From Parietichytrium sp. I65-24A (lineage: Eukaryota > Sar > Bigyra > Thraustochytrida > Thraustochytriidae): DNA of 64,000 nt. Each line of letters opens with the position of its first letter. Positions within the stretch are counted from its first letter, which is position 1. Position numbers and translations under genes: made by a program. The notes beneath the pieces were generated by a model. That model had not been told where the DNA came from. It searched no databases and was given only the letters and a program-made list of their open reading frames with translations. The stretch spans positions 496,001-560,000 of the forward strand of contig BLSF01000021.1 in the NCBI GenBank assembly GCA_012862575.1, given 5' to 3'. Below, in pieces: positions 39,859-49,890 of this stretch.

Positions 39859-40518
39859 GCAAACGCAACCGCAAACGCAAACGCAACCAACCACGCTTCA
39901 CCAAGCCCAGACACGCAAGCAGCGCTCGGTCTCCTGCACACGCAATTCACCCACGCCAAGCCCTCAGCTCTAACCATGAGCCCGGGCGTATCAACCCACG
40001 ACCGGACGAGGGCCACCCGGAGGAGTGATCAGGGCGAACACGCGACTTTGGCAACAGGCGAGAGGAGCAACGCATGGAAGGAGCAAAGGAGGGAGAGCCT
40101 TTTTGAGGTTGGCAAGCGAGTTTCTATTCTTCCATTCCTTACATAAAACCTACTCTGCCGTACCCTGGCGGTAGCGCCAGCCTACTCTCAACGAGCTGTT
40201 ATGGGGACGGGCTCCTGGTACTGAGTGGTACTGAGAACTATAGTCTAGAGGCAGGATGTTCAAGGTTTGGAAAGGTTTGGAAACGAAGAATGCAATTGTT
40301 TGGCGCTATTCTGGATTGTTGTTTTATCATTATCAAGGGCGAAGTTTGCGCTGACGGGGTGAGATGAATTTGAATGTGAATGTGTGAATGCGGATCGCAT
40401 CGTATCACATCCGAGTCGTATCTGTATCATGTCGCATCGCATCGCATCGCCGCGAGGCTAGCTTTCTTTCTGGGCTGCGAGCGCAAGAGGGGTTGTTGCT
40501 TTGAGAAAAGAGTGCCAC
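39859..40518. repeat. Direct repeat copy B (about 660 bp), right of the N
   Basis: The second copy, ending in GAGTGCCAC and continuing into unique DNA (CTGAAGGTGCGG) that leads to the 3' end of the GH18 gene 65 bases on. Copy A joins the unique region on the left side, copy B the unique region on the right. Confidence 0.95.
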
Positions 40519-40583
40519 CTGAAGGTGCGGTGAAAATTGAACCAAAATTTGCTTGCCGCCGAGAATATCATCGAAGCTATCGC

Positions 40584-41675
40584 TCAAGGACAAGCTGCAG
40601 CAAAGAGGGAGGTGTCCGGATTTTCCAGAGTGTCTTGCCCAAGCTCCCAGAAGAACACGCCGCCAAAACCTGACCGTCTAGCCCACTCGGTTTTCTGAGC
40701 GATGGTTTTTCTGCCATTATAGTACAGCGAGCCGTCAGACGTTGTATCTGCGGAGTGAGATGATGCACTTTCAGACTCTTTGACGATTTCAGAGTAAGTT
40801 TTCACCACGTTGAAGTCTTTCACCCCCCGGCCGTACGCCGGAAGGCCAATGAAGAGCTTTTCGGGGCTGACGCCCATCTCCTTGATGGCGATATGGGCTG
40901 CTCGCTGCGTGTCTGAAAAGGTGGAGTGTTCTCTGTTCATGTCGTACGCCATCAAGTTCACTCTGTGAACAGCGCTGAGGGCGTTTGCGTCCAGCTTGGA
41001 GAAGAAGTGGATCGCCACAGAAAGCTTTTTGCCGAGGGTATCCATCTTCTTCCTCGCCAGCTGAAGAAACTTGCCGAAGTTTTCAATATCCTTAGGTTCC
41101 AGCGACGCCTCCCAGTCAAAGTCTGCGCCGTCGAGATTGTTGGAGGCGATGATACGCGTGACTTGTTGCAGCAAAGTCTCACGGCTGACGTCGGTTGCAA
41201 CCGCCTTCGAGAAGCCATCTGAGCGGCCTCCTCCACCGACAGAAAGCATGATGTTCTTCACACCCGCCGTTTTCGCCTTGCCAATGAAATCTGCCATGTC
41301 GGACTCCTTGAGAAAGTCAAAACTGAGCCTGCCATCGCTCGCCACTGCCGCCGAGAAGAGATAGAGATCACTCACACAGTCCTTGAACTTGGCCAGGTTC
41401 GACCCGATGTACCCGAGCCTGTAGTCCGGGGCGTAGGCCGCAACCGCGAAAGTCGATGCAAACTGCGAACTGGTCACCGCTGACCTCGCATAAAAGGCCG
41501 CAACGGCCCCGAAGACCAGCACAATCACCGCTGCAACCACCCATCGTCCCCGCGTGAAGTCCGGGTCGCCTTTCGCCCTCACGCGAACGTCCGTTGCAGG
41601 AGCCGCGTCCGCCGGCTGCTTGCCGCCCTTGCGTTTCCGCGCGCTCTGTGCTGCCTGAGACGTCTGAGAAGCCAT
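40584..41675 (-). CDS. Membrane-anchored GH18 (chitinase-like) protein
   Basis: A 363-aa single exon. The N-terminus is basic, followed by one hydrophobic helix (WVVAAVIVLVFGAVAAFYA, about 45-63) acting as a signal anchor, so the catalytic domain faces the lumen or outside. The GH18 barrel is clear: IMLSVGGGG (strand 3, residues 142-150), LDGADFDWEASL with the catalytic DxDxE as D185, D187 and E189, then VNLMAYDMN (strand 6) and GGVFFWELGQD (strand 8). All key acids are present, so it should hydrolyse chitin-like or other GlcNAc-containing glycans with retention. The length is that of a bare catalytic domain; no carbohydrate-binding module. In a thraustochytrid-like organism a role in wall or scale glycans is inference. 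Confidence 0.9.
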   Translation of the reverse strand: MASQTSQAAQSARKRKGGKQPADAAPATDVRVRAKGDPDFTRGRWVVAAVIVLVFGAVAAFYARSAVTSSQFASTFAVAAYAPDYRLGYIGSNLAKFKDCVSDLYLFSAAVASDGRLSFDFLKESDMADFIGKAKTAGVKNIMLSVGGGGRSDGFSKAVATDVSRETLLQQVTRIIASNNLDGADFDWEASLEPKDIENFGKFLQLARKKMDTLGKKLSVAIHFFSKLDANALSAVHRVNLMAYDMNREHSTFSDTQRAAHIAIKEMGVSPEKLFIGLPAYGRGVKDFNVVKTYSEIVKESESASSHSADTTSDGSLYYNGRKTIAQKTEWARRSGFGGVFFWELGQDTLENPDTSLFAAACP

Positions 41676-44376
41676 GGCGCCTCCGCACGTTCGCCCTTCG
41701 CCTTACCTTCCCTACCTTCCACACCTTCCGCACCTTCCGCGCATGCACTCTCTGTCCTGTGTCGGCCGAGGACCTAGAGTTGGGCTTTCAACTTTGGTAA
41801 CTTTGATCGTCAGCTTCAACCAGCCCATAACTTGCTACTTGCTGCGTTTGAGTTTGCCTTTCCTTTCTTTGGTGGAGGTTTTGGAGGTTGCCAAGATCTC
41901 GTGATCTAGCCTGGTTGGATAGGGTTTAGTAGTTTGTGTCCGCATGGTTGTACTTCAGGCTCTGCTCAGTGACGGGTGGGGTAGTAAGAGTGCCAGTGAA
42001 TGCATCGCTGTGCTTCTTGAGGCGAAGTGTGGTTGTGGAGATGGGGTGCTGTCATGCGCAATGCTTTGGGAAGGCACCGAAGTCCATCGTCTCTCAGGTC
42101 TTGCCTCTTGCCTCTTGCATCTTGCCTCTTGCCTCTTGCATCTTGCATCTTGCCTCTTGGTTCGTTCGTATCTTGCTTTGTTTTGTGTTTCGTCTTGACT
42201 TTGCGTTCTCTCCTTTCTTTCCCTCGTTCTTTCTTCCTGATCGTTCGGGGTCCTGACAGTCATGGAATGTCGCTATTGTTTCTTGTTGGTCTCCATGAAC
42301 TCCGTGCAGTTGCACGTGAGAGGCTATCAAGTAGTGACGTGCGAGTACGTTGGCGGTGTCTGAGTGGCGGTGTTCACTGTCAACATTGGACCCCTCCTCA
42401 TTCACAGGGATCTTCAGCTGCAGGCTGGGTCATTTTGTTCGTTCGATAAATAACGCGGAGGATTTCAGATTCAGCAGAAACGCCCAACGAAAAGAACCCG
42501 TCGATCGCAATATGAAGCCATCCATTCAGAATTTCGAGTTCTGAAGAAACAAAGCAGGTCTTGTCCATCCCCATTCCCATCTCCATCTTCATCTTTAAGC
42601 GAACCCGTTCGACCTAACGTCTTTTGGCTAGCGAGCTTGAGCCCTTCAAGATGGCTCGGCACGACCTGAGTCTGGCGAACTGCCTTGTTACTCTTGGAGC
42701 AACGCAAAATTTGCAAGGAGGAAAGGGGGCGGAGGACAACTGTGAGAGAGGTTTGTTTGCGCTGCAATCACAAACTGAAGATAAATTTATATCAATCAAT
42801 CAATCACCGTTCACAACTCACATGTTCACTTCAAAGAAAAAATATCTTTCGTCTGGTCCTGAGTAACGACAACCCCATCGTTGTGGTGGTCATACGAACT
42901 AGACGAACGATAAATGTCTGCCAGGGGACTAGTGGCCAGTTAGGGTTATGAAATAGGCACATAGGCACATGGTATTGGGGTCCCGAAAAGGGCAGAGAGT
43001 TCTGAGAAGACGATCATGACTGCGTGGTACTCGGTTTCTTGTTCTCATTGTGATGCATTTATTTCATTCAATCAATCAAAATAAACATCGATTTTAAAAT
43101 TAATAATCCAATTCGAGCTTTTATTTCAATCACTGCAAGCTCAGCTGTAAACTCGGTGCTGCAAAATGCAAAACGCAGATGGAAAATCACACACAGGATT
43201 GTGTTCTCTAGGGATTCTCGATAGCAGACACTATGAGTCCTAGTAACGCACACCTCTCTCGCACACTCGTCAAGGAAAATCCAAAACTACGTAAGGTCTC
43301 AGTGTGCACGACTCGTAGCCTTAGAATATCCGCCAAGTGGGCATAGTTCAAGAGAACATTTCTCTTGTTCTATTCGAGACCTGTTAGCGTTTCCCGGGTG
43401 TTTGCAGCAGTCGATGTGTAAGATCTCTTGGTCATACCACTTTCATAGACACATGCTTAATAAAATCACTGGATAACCAAAAATTAGTTCAGAAGTGGCG
43501 AGAGAAGAGAGTGAAGAAAGACGGAGAGAGAGAAATTTTGTCTAAGCTCTTCATAAGCATCCACCTAATTGTCCTACCAACGTCTATCAAATGCCTATAG
43601 TACATGTGAACTAGAACTCCCATAGCTCTTCAACCAACGAAGAAAAGCGCAGCTCATCCCGGTACACCTCTCCCCTACTGAATCCCATAGATCCACCACT
43701 AAGCCAGGACGCAAGCTATCCTAGCAACCAGCACCAAACCCTATGCAAACCGTCACACTAGGGCCCTGCCAACTACGCCTACCTAGTCGCAAGGCCTAAA
43801 GATGCCTAAAGCCTAAAGAGGGGAAATGGGAATAAAAAGAATTAGAAGGTGTCAAAAAGACTACGACCCTCCTACGCAGCGCAGTGAAGAAGAGGAGAGA
43901 GGAGCAAGGGTAAGTAGCAGTCTCCTCACATCTTCTCACAGAGAAAGCGAGAGAAAAGAGAGAAACAGATACCAGAAGCGAGAGAGAGACAGAGAGAGAC
44001 AGACAGAGACAGAGAGAGAGAGAGAGAGAGAAGGAGCGAAAGGAATTGACCGACGGTGAGTGGAAGCGAGTGCGCGAGGACACTTTGTGAGGCTTAAAAA
44101 GTACGTTACTCTGGCTGGTCACATGGATATGGGCCGTGGGCGCTGTGTTGCGAGGAGGAGGCGTGGAGGCTTGCGTTTGCTTGTGTGTGTGTGTGAGAGA
44201 GAGAGAGAGAGCACGAGGTTGGCGAGTTGGCAAGTTATGTGGTGAGCGGATTGCTTTTGAGATGGTTTTCTAACAGGTTGGCGATTGACTTGGTCCTCAG
44301 AAGTTGACGAGTGGAAAGAGCGGAATTGAGGTGGTGTGGTGAGAGGAGCCCTTCGCACCGTGGTGGTGGTGGCAAG
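41676..44376. other. 2.7-kb gene-poor region between GH18 and MOB1
   Basis: The longest stretch with no convincing gene. Pyrimidine repeats (CCTTCC, 41700-41740), a 7-bp CTTGCCT/CTTGCAT minisatellite (42100-42160), a GA dinucleotide run (about 43975-44035) and TG/AG runs (44185-44210) are present. Open frames such as 42624-42866 have no recognisable content. The last few hundred bases should be the MOB1 promoter. Confidence 0.5.
42100..42160. repeat. Minisatellite, 7-bp unit CTTGCCT/CTTGCAT
   Basis: About eight tandem 7-bp units alternating between CTTGCCT and CTTGCAT. It is upstream of, and divergent from, the GH18 gene start (about 430 bases away). Confidence 0.9.
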
Positions 44377-45317
44377 ATGTTTTCCAAAAAGAAGTAAGCT
44401 CGTTTCGTGTCACGATGTTTTGCTCGGATTGGTAGGCCAGAGACTGACGTTTGGTGTTGCGTGTTTGTATCGTCCATTCGCAGCGAAAAGAAGACACTCA
44501 AGCCAATCAAGAGCCAAACAGTAAGTGCCAACAAGCTTGGATGCAAATTTTGTGTGTATCAAACTGACACTGTGTCTCTGTCTCGTTCAGACCGATCGCC
44601 GAGCAACCTTGTCGAATCACACAAAGCGCACGCTTGGAAGTGGAAACCTCCGTGCAGCTGTCAAGGTTCCTGATGGAGAGGACAAGAATGAGTGGATTGC
44701 GGCAAACACGGTAGACTTTTTCAATGAGCTCTCCTTGCTATATGGTCTTTGTGCTGATGATAGCAAGCGATTTACCAAGCCGGGCGAAGGTTTCCCGCCT
44801 TCGTTCGAGTACCTGTGGGCAGACAGCAACACCAAGAAAGCTATCCGTGTTTCGTCCCCTGAATATGTTGACTATGTGATGACCTGGGTTGAAGGTAAGC
44901 TTGTTTGCGACTCCGTCTATATAGTGCTACTCTGTTGTTTTGGATGCAGCTGACGACTTTTTTCCCCTCTTTCGTCTTTTGATGTCACGGCTGCCTTTTT
45001 GCACGATCTAATTAGACCAAATTGACAATGAGGAGATATTCCCGGTGCAGGAGTCTCAGCCGTTCCCTACGGATTTTGTGGAGTATGTCAAAGCAATCTT
45101 TAAGAAGCTCTTCCGCATCTTTGCTATCATCTACCACCAGCACTTTGCCGCTGTTGAGGACAACAGTGCCGCAGCTCACTTGAACACCTGTTTCAAGCAT
45201 TTCTTGTTCTTCACATGGGAGTTCAACCTTATCGGCGACGATGACAAGGAGCTTCTCGCACTGGACGGTCCAGTAAAGCGTCTTCGCGAGCAGTGGAACG
45301 ACCTCGGCTCCAAGTGA
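44377..45317 (+). CDS. MOB1: MOB1 kinase activator (Hippo/MEN-type)
   Basis: An adaptor that binds and activates NDR/LATS kinases, in mitotic exit and cytokinesis. Four exons: 44377-44393 (17 bases), 44484-44520 (37), 44591-44894 and 45016-45317; introns of 90, 70 and 121 bases, all GT-AG. The product of 219 aa equals the usual 216-220. Typical MOB1 blocks: TLGSGNLRAAVKVPDGEDKN-like text, EWIAANTVDFFNELSLLYG, then VDYVMTWVE-DQIDNEEIFP across the last junction, and IYHQHF and HLNTCFKHFLFF with zinc-binding His residues and EFNLI. The zinc-site Cys/His set (Cys in LYGLC, His in IYHQHF and HLNTCFKH) is in place. The frame is kept across each junction. The N-terminal MFSKK is close to the animal MSFLF start region only in length. 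Confidence 0.93.
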
Positions 45318-46101
45318 TCATACCTTTATTCTCTTTCTTTTTTTCCAACGCCAAACAAACTCCTCACCCCCACCAATCCAGTAAAAGAACAAAATTAAAA
45401 AAGAACAAAAAGCGAATCTATTCAGAACCTTATTTTGCGCATCGTTTTTTCTTTTTTGAAATGAATGACTGCAAAGTTCGATTCGCGAATGAGATGTTAT
45501 GTTCGCAAGCTTGGCGTCGACAGTGAATCTCAATGAAAAATCTCACGCAACAGAAAGCCCAGAGTGCGCTGGTCTACTCAAGATCTGAGAGCTACCTCGC
45601 TGAGTTTCGCTCGCATCGATCTGGAGCACTCGTTGAATAAGCTCTTCATTAGCGTCATTCCTACGACATGCTTCCCCATACTTCACTGTGGGAAGGGTTA
45701 TATAGAACAGCATTACGTTGCTCTAATCCTCTCGAAGCCTACTCCCTCCTAATAACCACCCTAAATTCAACCCCGTAGAGCGCTTTACCCAATCATGTGG
45801 AGCCGCTGCTAGCAAAACCATAACACACCGATATGCGAATTCAAACCGCTCTCTTACCGCGACAAGTAGCTACCTCATAAGCTCGCGGGGATAGAGACAG
45901 CAATTGCCACTAAGTAAACTTACCAACCGTCTACTAGACTCCACTACTCCCTGGTCCTAGCTAGCGCCCAGGTAGCCGCGAGTATCCAAGAACACACGTT
46001 GCCCACAGAGCGAGCCCGTGCGCGCGAACAGTACGTTGTTCCCCACTCACAACACTCATACGCACTCATACGCCGAGCGGTCCAGAGAGAGAAAGAGAGA
46101 C

Positions 46102-46148
<47 letters not shown>

Positions 46149-46204
46149 AAGAGAAAGAGAGAAAGAGAGGGTAGTTCATAGTGCTCTGCGAAAAGAATAT
46201 CAAC
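45318..46204. other. Intergenic region, MOB1 to SWIB gene
   Basis: About 890 bases, no gene seen. A GAAA/GA tetranucleotide run (about 46083-46170) sits only some 35 bases before the SWIB start, probably in its 5' UTR. A CTAGCTAGC motif occurs at about 45957. Confidence 0.5.
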
Positions 46205-47174
46205 ATGTTGGCGAGAGCGGCAAGAGCGGCGCAGCTGGGCAAGTTTGCGGCTGGGCCAGTGGCACAACGTAGCGCGAGTGGGTTGTTCAGGCCGGTAAGT
46301 GTGTGAAGCAGGCGGGCGATTGGGTTTGGGATAAGTGGCGAGAAGGTTGAGGGGGTTGGTTGTATGGTTGTGTGGTTGTGTGGGATGATGGAGAGTGGAA
46401 AGTTTCGCTGGCCTGACGCAGACGAATTGTTTTTGGCTTGGTTTATTGTGTTTGTTTGGTTTGGGTTTGGCTTTCCGATTGTCTCTTTTGCGAATTGCTT
46501 GGCTTTGGTGTGCTTTGCGCTTTGGTCTGTTCTGGGGTGGGTGTACTTTGCTTGTTGATTGGGTGGTGACTGTGGGTGGCTGCGTTTCTGGTTGGTCTTT
46601 CAGATTACGCTTGTGCAGCCAGGATGGAGCTATGGTTTCGCGACGGGGGGCAAGAAGAAGACGCCGGTCTACGATTTGGACGATGACGACGACTTCGATA
46701 TGGAAGAAGTTGTGGAAAAGGTCAAGCCAAAGCGGAAAACGGCAGCTGCCAAGGCTCAGAACGCGGAGCCTGTGCAGAAGAAGCGCAATAGCGGTAACCA
46801 GACTATGAGCCAGCCTGTCAAAGTCACCAAGGCTCTAAGCGATGTTCTCGGAAAAACTACACCGCTTCGAGGTGAGGTTATGAAGCTACTGTAAGTTGTG
46901 CATATTGAGAGGCGTGTGTATGGCAAGGAATCGATTCTGACGTGAGGTAAATGGTTCCAAACGGGATAGCTGGGAGTACATCAGAAAGCACAATCTTCAA
47001 AGCTCTTCCGAAAAGGCGGTTGTGAACCTTGATGACAAGCTCAAGTCCTTGTTGGTGACCACTAGCGAGTATCCGGCAGCGAAACCGACACGTGTACAGC
47101 CAGGGAGCAACAGTGCCAAGATTACCCAGTTAATGGGAATGCTCTCGCCGCACATGGAATCGAAGACCAATGAC
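46205..47174 (+). CDS. SWIB/MDM2-domain protein with likely mitochondrial presequence
   Basis: Three exons: 46205-46294, 46604-46890 and 46970-47174, introns of 309 and 79 bases; 193 aa. The first exon encodes exactly 30 residues, MLARAARAAQLGKFAAGPVA and on, Arg/Ala-rich without acids, like a mitochondrial (or other organellar) targeting peptide. An acidic stretch (DLDDDDDFDME) and a Lys-rich linker follow. The SWIB domain is in the second half: KALSDVLGKTTPLRGEVMKLLWEY-IRKHNLQ, then LDDKLKSLL and the final ITQLMGMLSPHME. The exon junction falls inside the domain before WEYIRKHNL and the frame is kept. SWIB domains act in chromatin remodelling or with topoisomerase; small stand-alone SWIB proteins are common in plants, oomycetes and chlamydiae, including organellar ones. 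Its exact partner is unknown. Confidence 0.82.
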
Positions 47175-47866
47175 CTTTCCTGGTACACGAAAAAGTAGAG
47201 CGTTGCTTTGCATAACGTTGATCTATCAACGTCGGTGACAGTCGTATGGCCATATCGTCTCCTCTCGCGCTGTTTGCTGAGAAGAACCAATCACTTCAGT
47301 CTCTTGTGCTACCCCGAAAAAATAGTGCAGTTTTTTTATCTTTTTGTTTATTTGTTTGTTTATGCTCCTCTCCCCGGTGCTTCCCTTCAGTAAGACACTA
47401 TACACTACGTTTGGATCTTCGTGTCGAGGATTTGCATGCGCGTGAAGGAAAAAAACGCACAGGAAGAACACACAAGCCAATTAATTAGTACTTGGATTTA
47501 TGACGAAGAAGGGAGTGGCCTTCCTTACACTTTTGGCCTCGATATAAAGATCGAACGCCACCGGATTCCAGCCAGCGAGAGGAAAAGCTCGCCGTCTAGC
47601 GAGGCCGAGCTCAAATGTTAGTCTGTAGCAAGCGAAGTGCTTTCTCTTCCCGTGACCTTCCGAGAAAGGCAACTAGAAGGGCAGCTTATGATAATTTTAC
47701 TGTATACAACCATGGCGCGGGAAGGGACGCTCGCCGAAATAGATATAATAGAACAACAAGGTAAGACACACTTCTCTCGGCGGCCACACGACCAGAACGA
47801 AGAGAGAGAGAGAGTAAACGACCTTCATTGCGCGAGACACCGGAAAACGCGTTTCATCCCAAACAA
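47175..47866. other. Intergenic region between convergent genes
   Basis: 3' flanks of the SWIB gene and of the membrane chromodomain protein. T-rich at 47325-47370. No supported gene. Confidence 0.45.
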
Positions 47867-49807
47867 TCACGAGGACGGTACAGAGCGCGGCGTGTTCCGA
47901 AAACTAGCTCGGCTAAGCATGTCTGGCAGGAGTGTTTGCGCAGTCTCGCCGGTGGTCAGGCAATAGTAAAAGATGTTCCCCATCTCGTCTTCGCATTCCT
48001 CCCACTCATATTCTGTGGGATTGGTGTCCAGCGCTGCAAAGACTTTTTCTTCCTTTGCAGCAGTCTTAGAAAACTTCGGACCAACACGAGTACGGGACGC
48101 CAACGATCGTTTTGTTGCAGGCTCACTTGTGCCAACATCAGTGTCAGACTCAACCTCGCTCACATCATCCTCATCTTCTTCCTCATCATCTTCTTCATCC
48201 GATATTCTTCCAAACTGAGCACTTTGCTTCTCATACGCCCGGATGGCACTCTCAACCTCTTTTTGGTCAACTTTAGAAACCAAAAACTTGTACATGACCC
48301 AGGCGCTCGTCCTGGCTGGATGCTTCCACTGAACGAGAAACTCGAAAGCACCGCGCTCATTGGGTTTAGGCCGTTTGCCAATAATTTTGTCAATGGTCCA
48401 TCTGATTTTTCTGCCGCTCACTGGCAGATCGTCAGCGGACGCATCCGCCACAGGCACCTCGTCGTACTCGTCGTCTTCGTCCTCCGAGTCCAGCATATCC
48501 AAATCGGCCACGCCATCTTCAAACATATATTCTGCCTCTTCCACGGAGTTTCGAAGCGGAGTCTTTGAGCGAGCCCTGCGACGCGCTTGAGCTGTGGATC
48601 CGGACGACCGAGATTGGCGCTCCTCGGCGGAAGAGCTGTTGCGCTCCGCGGCAATAGCTCGGCGCTGCTGTCTTCTTTCACGCGCAACTTTCTCCAATTG
48701 CTCTAGTTTCTTGACATACATGGACCGCCCTGCTTGTCTCGGGTCGAAGAAGAAGAGCGAGAGAGCAATGATAAACTGTGACACGGCACCCACAGTTCCC
48801 ACTGTGCCCAGGGTGATCTTTGATGAAAAGCCGTCCGAGGCAGAATTGAAGAGCTGAAAGAGCTCCAAACAGACGGCCACCAAAGAAATGGCAAATAGCA
48901 TCCACCCCACGGCCTGAGTTGCTGCAAACATCACGCCTCCACGGAAGGGCATCACCAAGTGGTAGGAGAACTCACCGTGTTTCCATTTTCCACCCACGAC
49001 GTTGGTGAGGGCAATGGCCACTGACTCGAGCGTGACAATCACGAGCAACATCAATCCCTTGATGACACTCTTCTGCGGGATGCGCTCCGCCAGAAACGCG
49101 ACCGCGCAAGAGTAGAGTGCCATGGAGCACTGCAAAAATATGAAAAGCCACCAAAACTTGTGGCTGCTATCGCCAAACATTTTGTTCCAGTTCCAATTCC
49201 CAATCTCTAACGAGCGAAGATCCTTCCTCGTCAGCTTTTGGTTGTTCGAGTCGAAAGCCATGAGCGCCACAATGACCAGGCTCTGGGACACCATGCCGAG
49301 GGACGCGGACGACACTAGCAGCCCGCCAAAGCTCTTCGAGTCGGAATGAGAGGTGCCCACGTGGCCAAGGTAGCTCAACAGCCCAATCTTTTCCACAGAG
49401 AGCCATGGCATGATGAGCGCAACCGAGAAGAGCGTCCACAGCGCGCCCTGCAACAGCACGAACCGCAGGCCTCCACGCATCGGCTGCGCAAACTTCCATC
49501 CGCGGCTCTGATACAGCACCCTCCCCAGACTATAAGTCCCAAACACCGTGGACACCATGATCACATTCAGCACCGCAGGGTACAGATACGCGCCATAGCT
49601 TCGTTTCATCGGCGGATTCTCCAGTATGCCGCAGACGACATGCACCAGCGTCGGCGAATACTCCCTCAATAGGCTCGAGTCTAAGAAGCTCGCAATCTCC
49701 TCCCCAAAGCCCGCCCACAGTGAGAACAGGAACCCCAGCAGCGAGCACAGGATGCTCGTGCACAAGATCAGAGGGAAGAAGAACGCCACGAAGATCATCC
49801 CGTCCAT
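47867..49807 (-). CDS. Eight-helix membrane protein with chromodomain-like and WW-like modules
   Basis: A 646-aa uninterrupted exon from the first ATG at 49807. Residues 1-370 hold about eight hydrophobic helices. They look like two repeats of four: QPMRGGLRFVLLQGALWTLF against MPFRGGVMFAATQAVGWMLF, and GMVSQSLVIVALMAFD against GAVSQFIIALSLFFFD. A basic Ser/Arg linker (about 380-440) and an acidic stretch follow. Residues about 465-530 read like a chromodomain: WTIDKIIGKRP, FEFLVQWKHPARTSAWV, then a C-terminal helix, with aromatic cage positions as Trp. Another acid stretch leads to a WW-like segment (EWEECEDEMGNIFYYCLTTGETAQ) in which the second Trp is lost. I know no family with this order. 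An inner nuclear membrane protein binding chromatin is an attractive inference, not shown. Confidence 0.7.
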   Translation of the reverse strand: MDGMIFVAFFFPLILCTSILCSLLGFLFSLWAGFGEEIASFLDSSLLREYSPTLVHVVCGILENPPMKRSYGAYLYPAVLNVIMVSTVFGTYSLGRVLYQSRGWKFAQPMRGGLRFVLLQGALWTLFSVALIMPWLSVEKIGLLSYLGHVGTSHSDSKSFGGLLVSSASLGMVSQSLVIVALMAFDSNNQKLTRKDLRSLEIGNWNWNKMFGDSSHKFWWLFIFLQCSMALYSCAVAFLAERIPQKSVIKGLMLLVIVTLESVAIALTNVVGGKWKHGEFSYHLVMPFRGGVMFAATQAVGWMLFAISLVAVCLELFQLFNSASDGFSSKITLGTVGTVGAVSQFIIALSLFFFDPRQAGRSMYVKKLEQLEKVARERRQQRRAIAAERNSSSAEERQSRSSGSTAQARRRARSKTPLRNSVEEAEYMFEDGVADLDMLDSEDEDDEYDEVPVADASADDLPVSGRKIRWTIDKIIGKRPKPNERGAFEFLVQWKHPARTSAWVMYKFLVSKVDQKEVESAIRAYEKQSAQFGRISDEEDDEEEDEDDVSEVESDTDVGTSEPATKRSLASRTRVGPKFSKTAAKEEKVFAALDTNPTEYEWEECEDEMGNIFYYCLTTGETAQTLLPDMLSRASFRNTPRSVPSS

Positions 49808-49838
49808 CTTGCCCCCTGCGCGCACCCCCCAAGCGTCC

Positions 49839-49890
49839 CCACGTACGTTAAAACGCGTACGTTACACCGTTACAACGCGTACGTTACACC
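49839..49890. promoter_or_regulatory. Repeated palindromic element ACGCGTACGTTACACC
   Basis: Two exact copies of ACGCGTACGTTACACC start at 49853 and 49875, with a related CCACGTACGTTAAA just before. They contain the palindromes ACGCGT and ACGTACGT/GTACGT and lie 30-85 bases upstream of the start of the membrane chromodomain protein. The position suits a promoter element; no factor is known to me. Confidence 0.4.
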
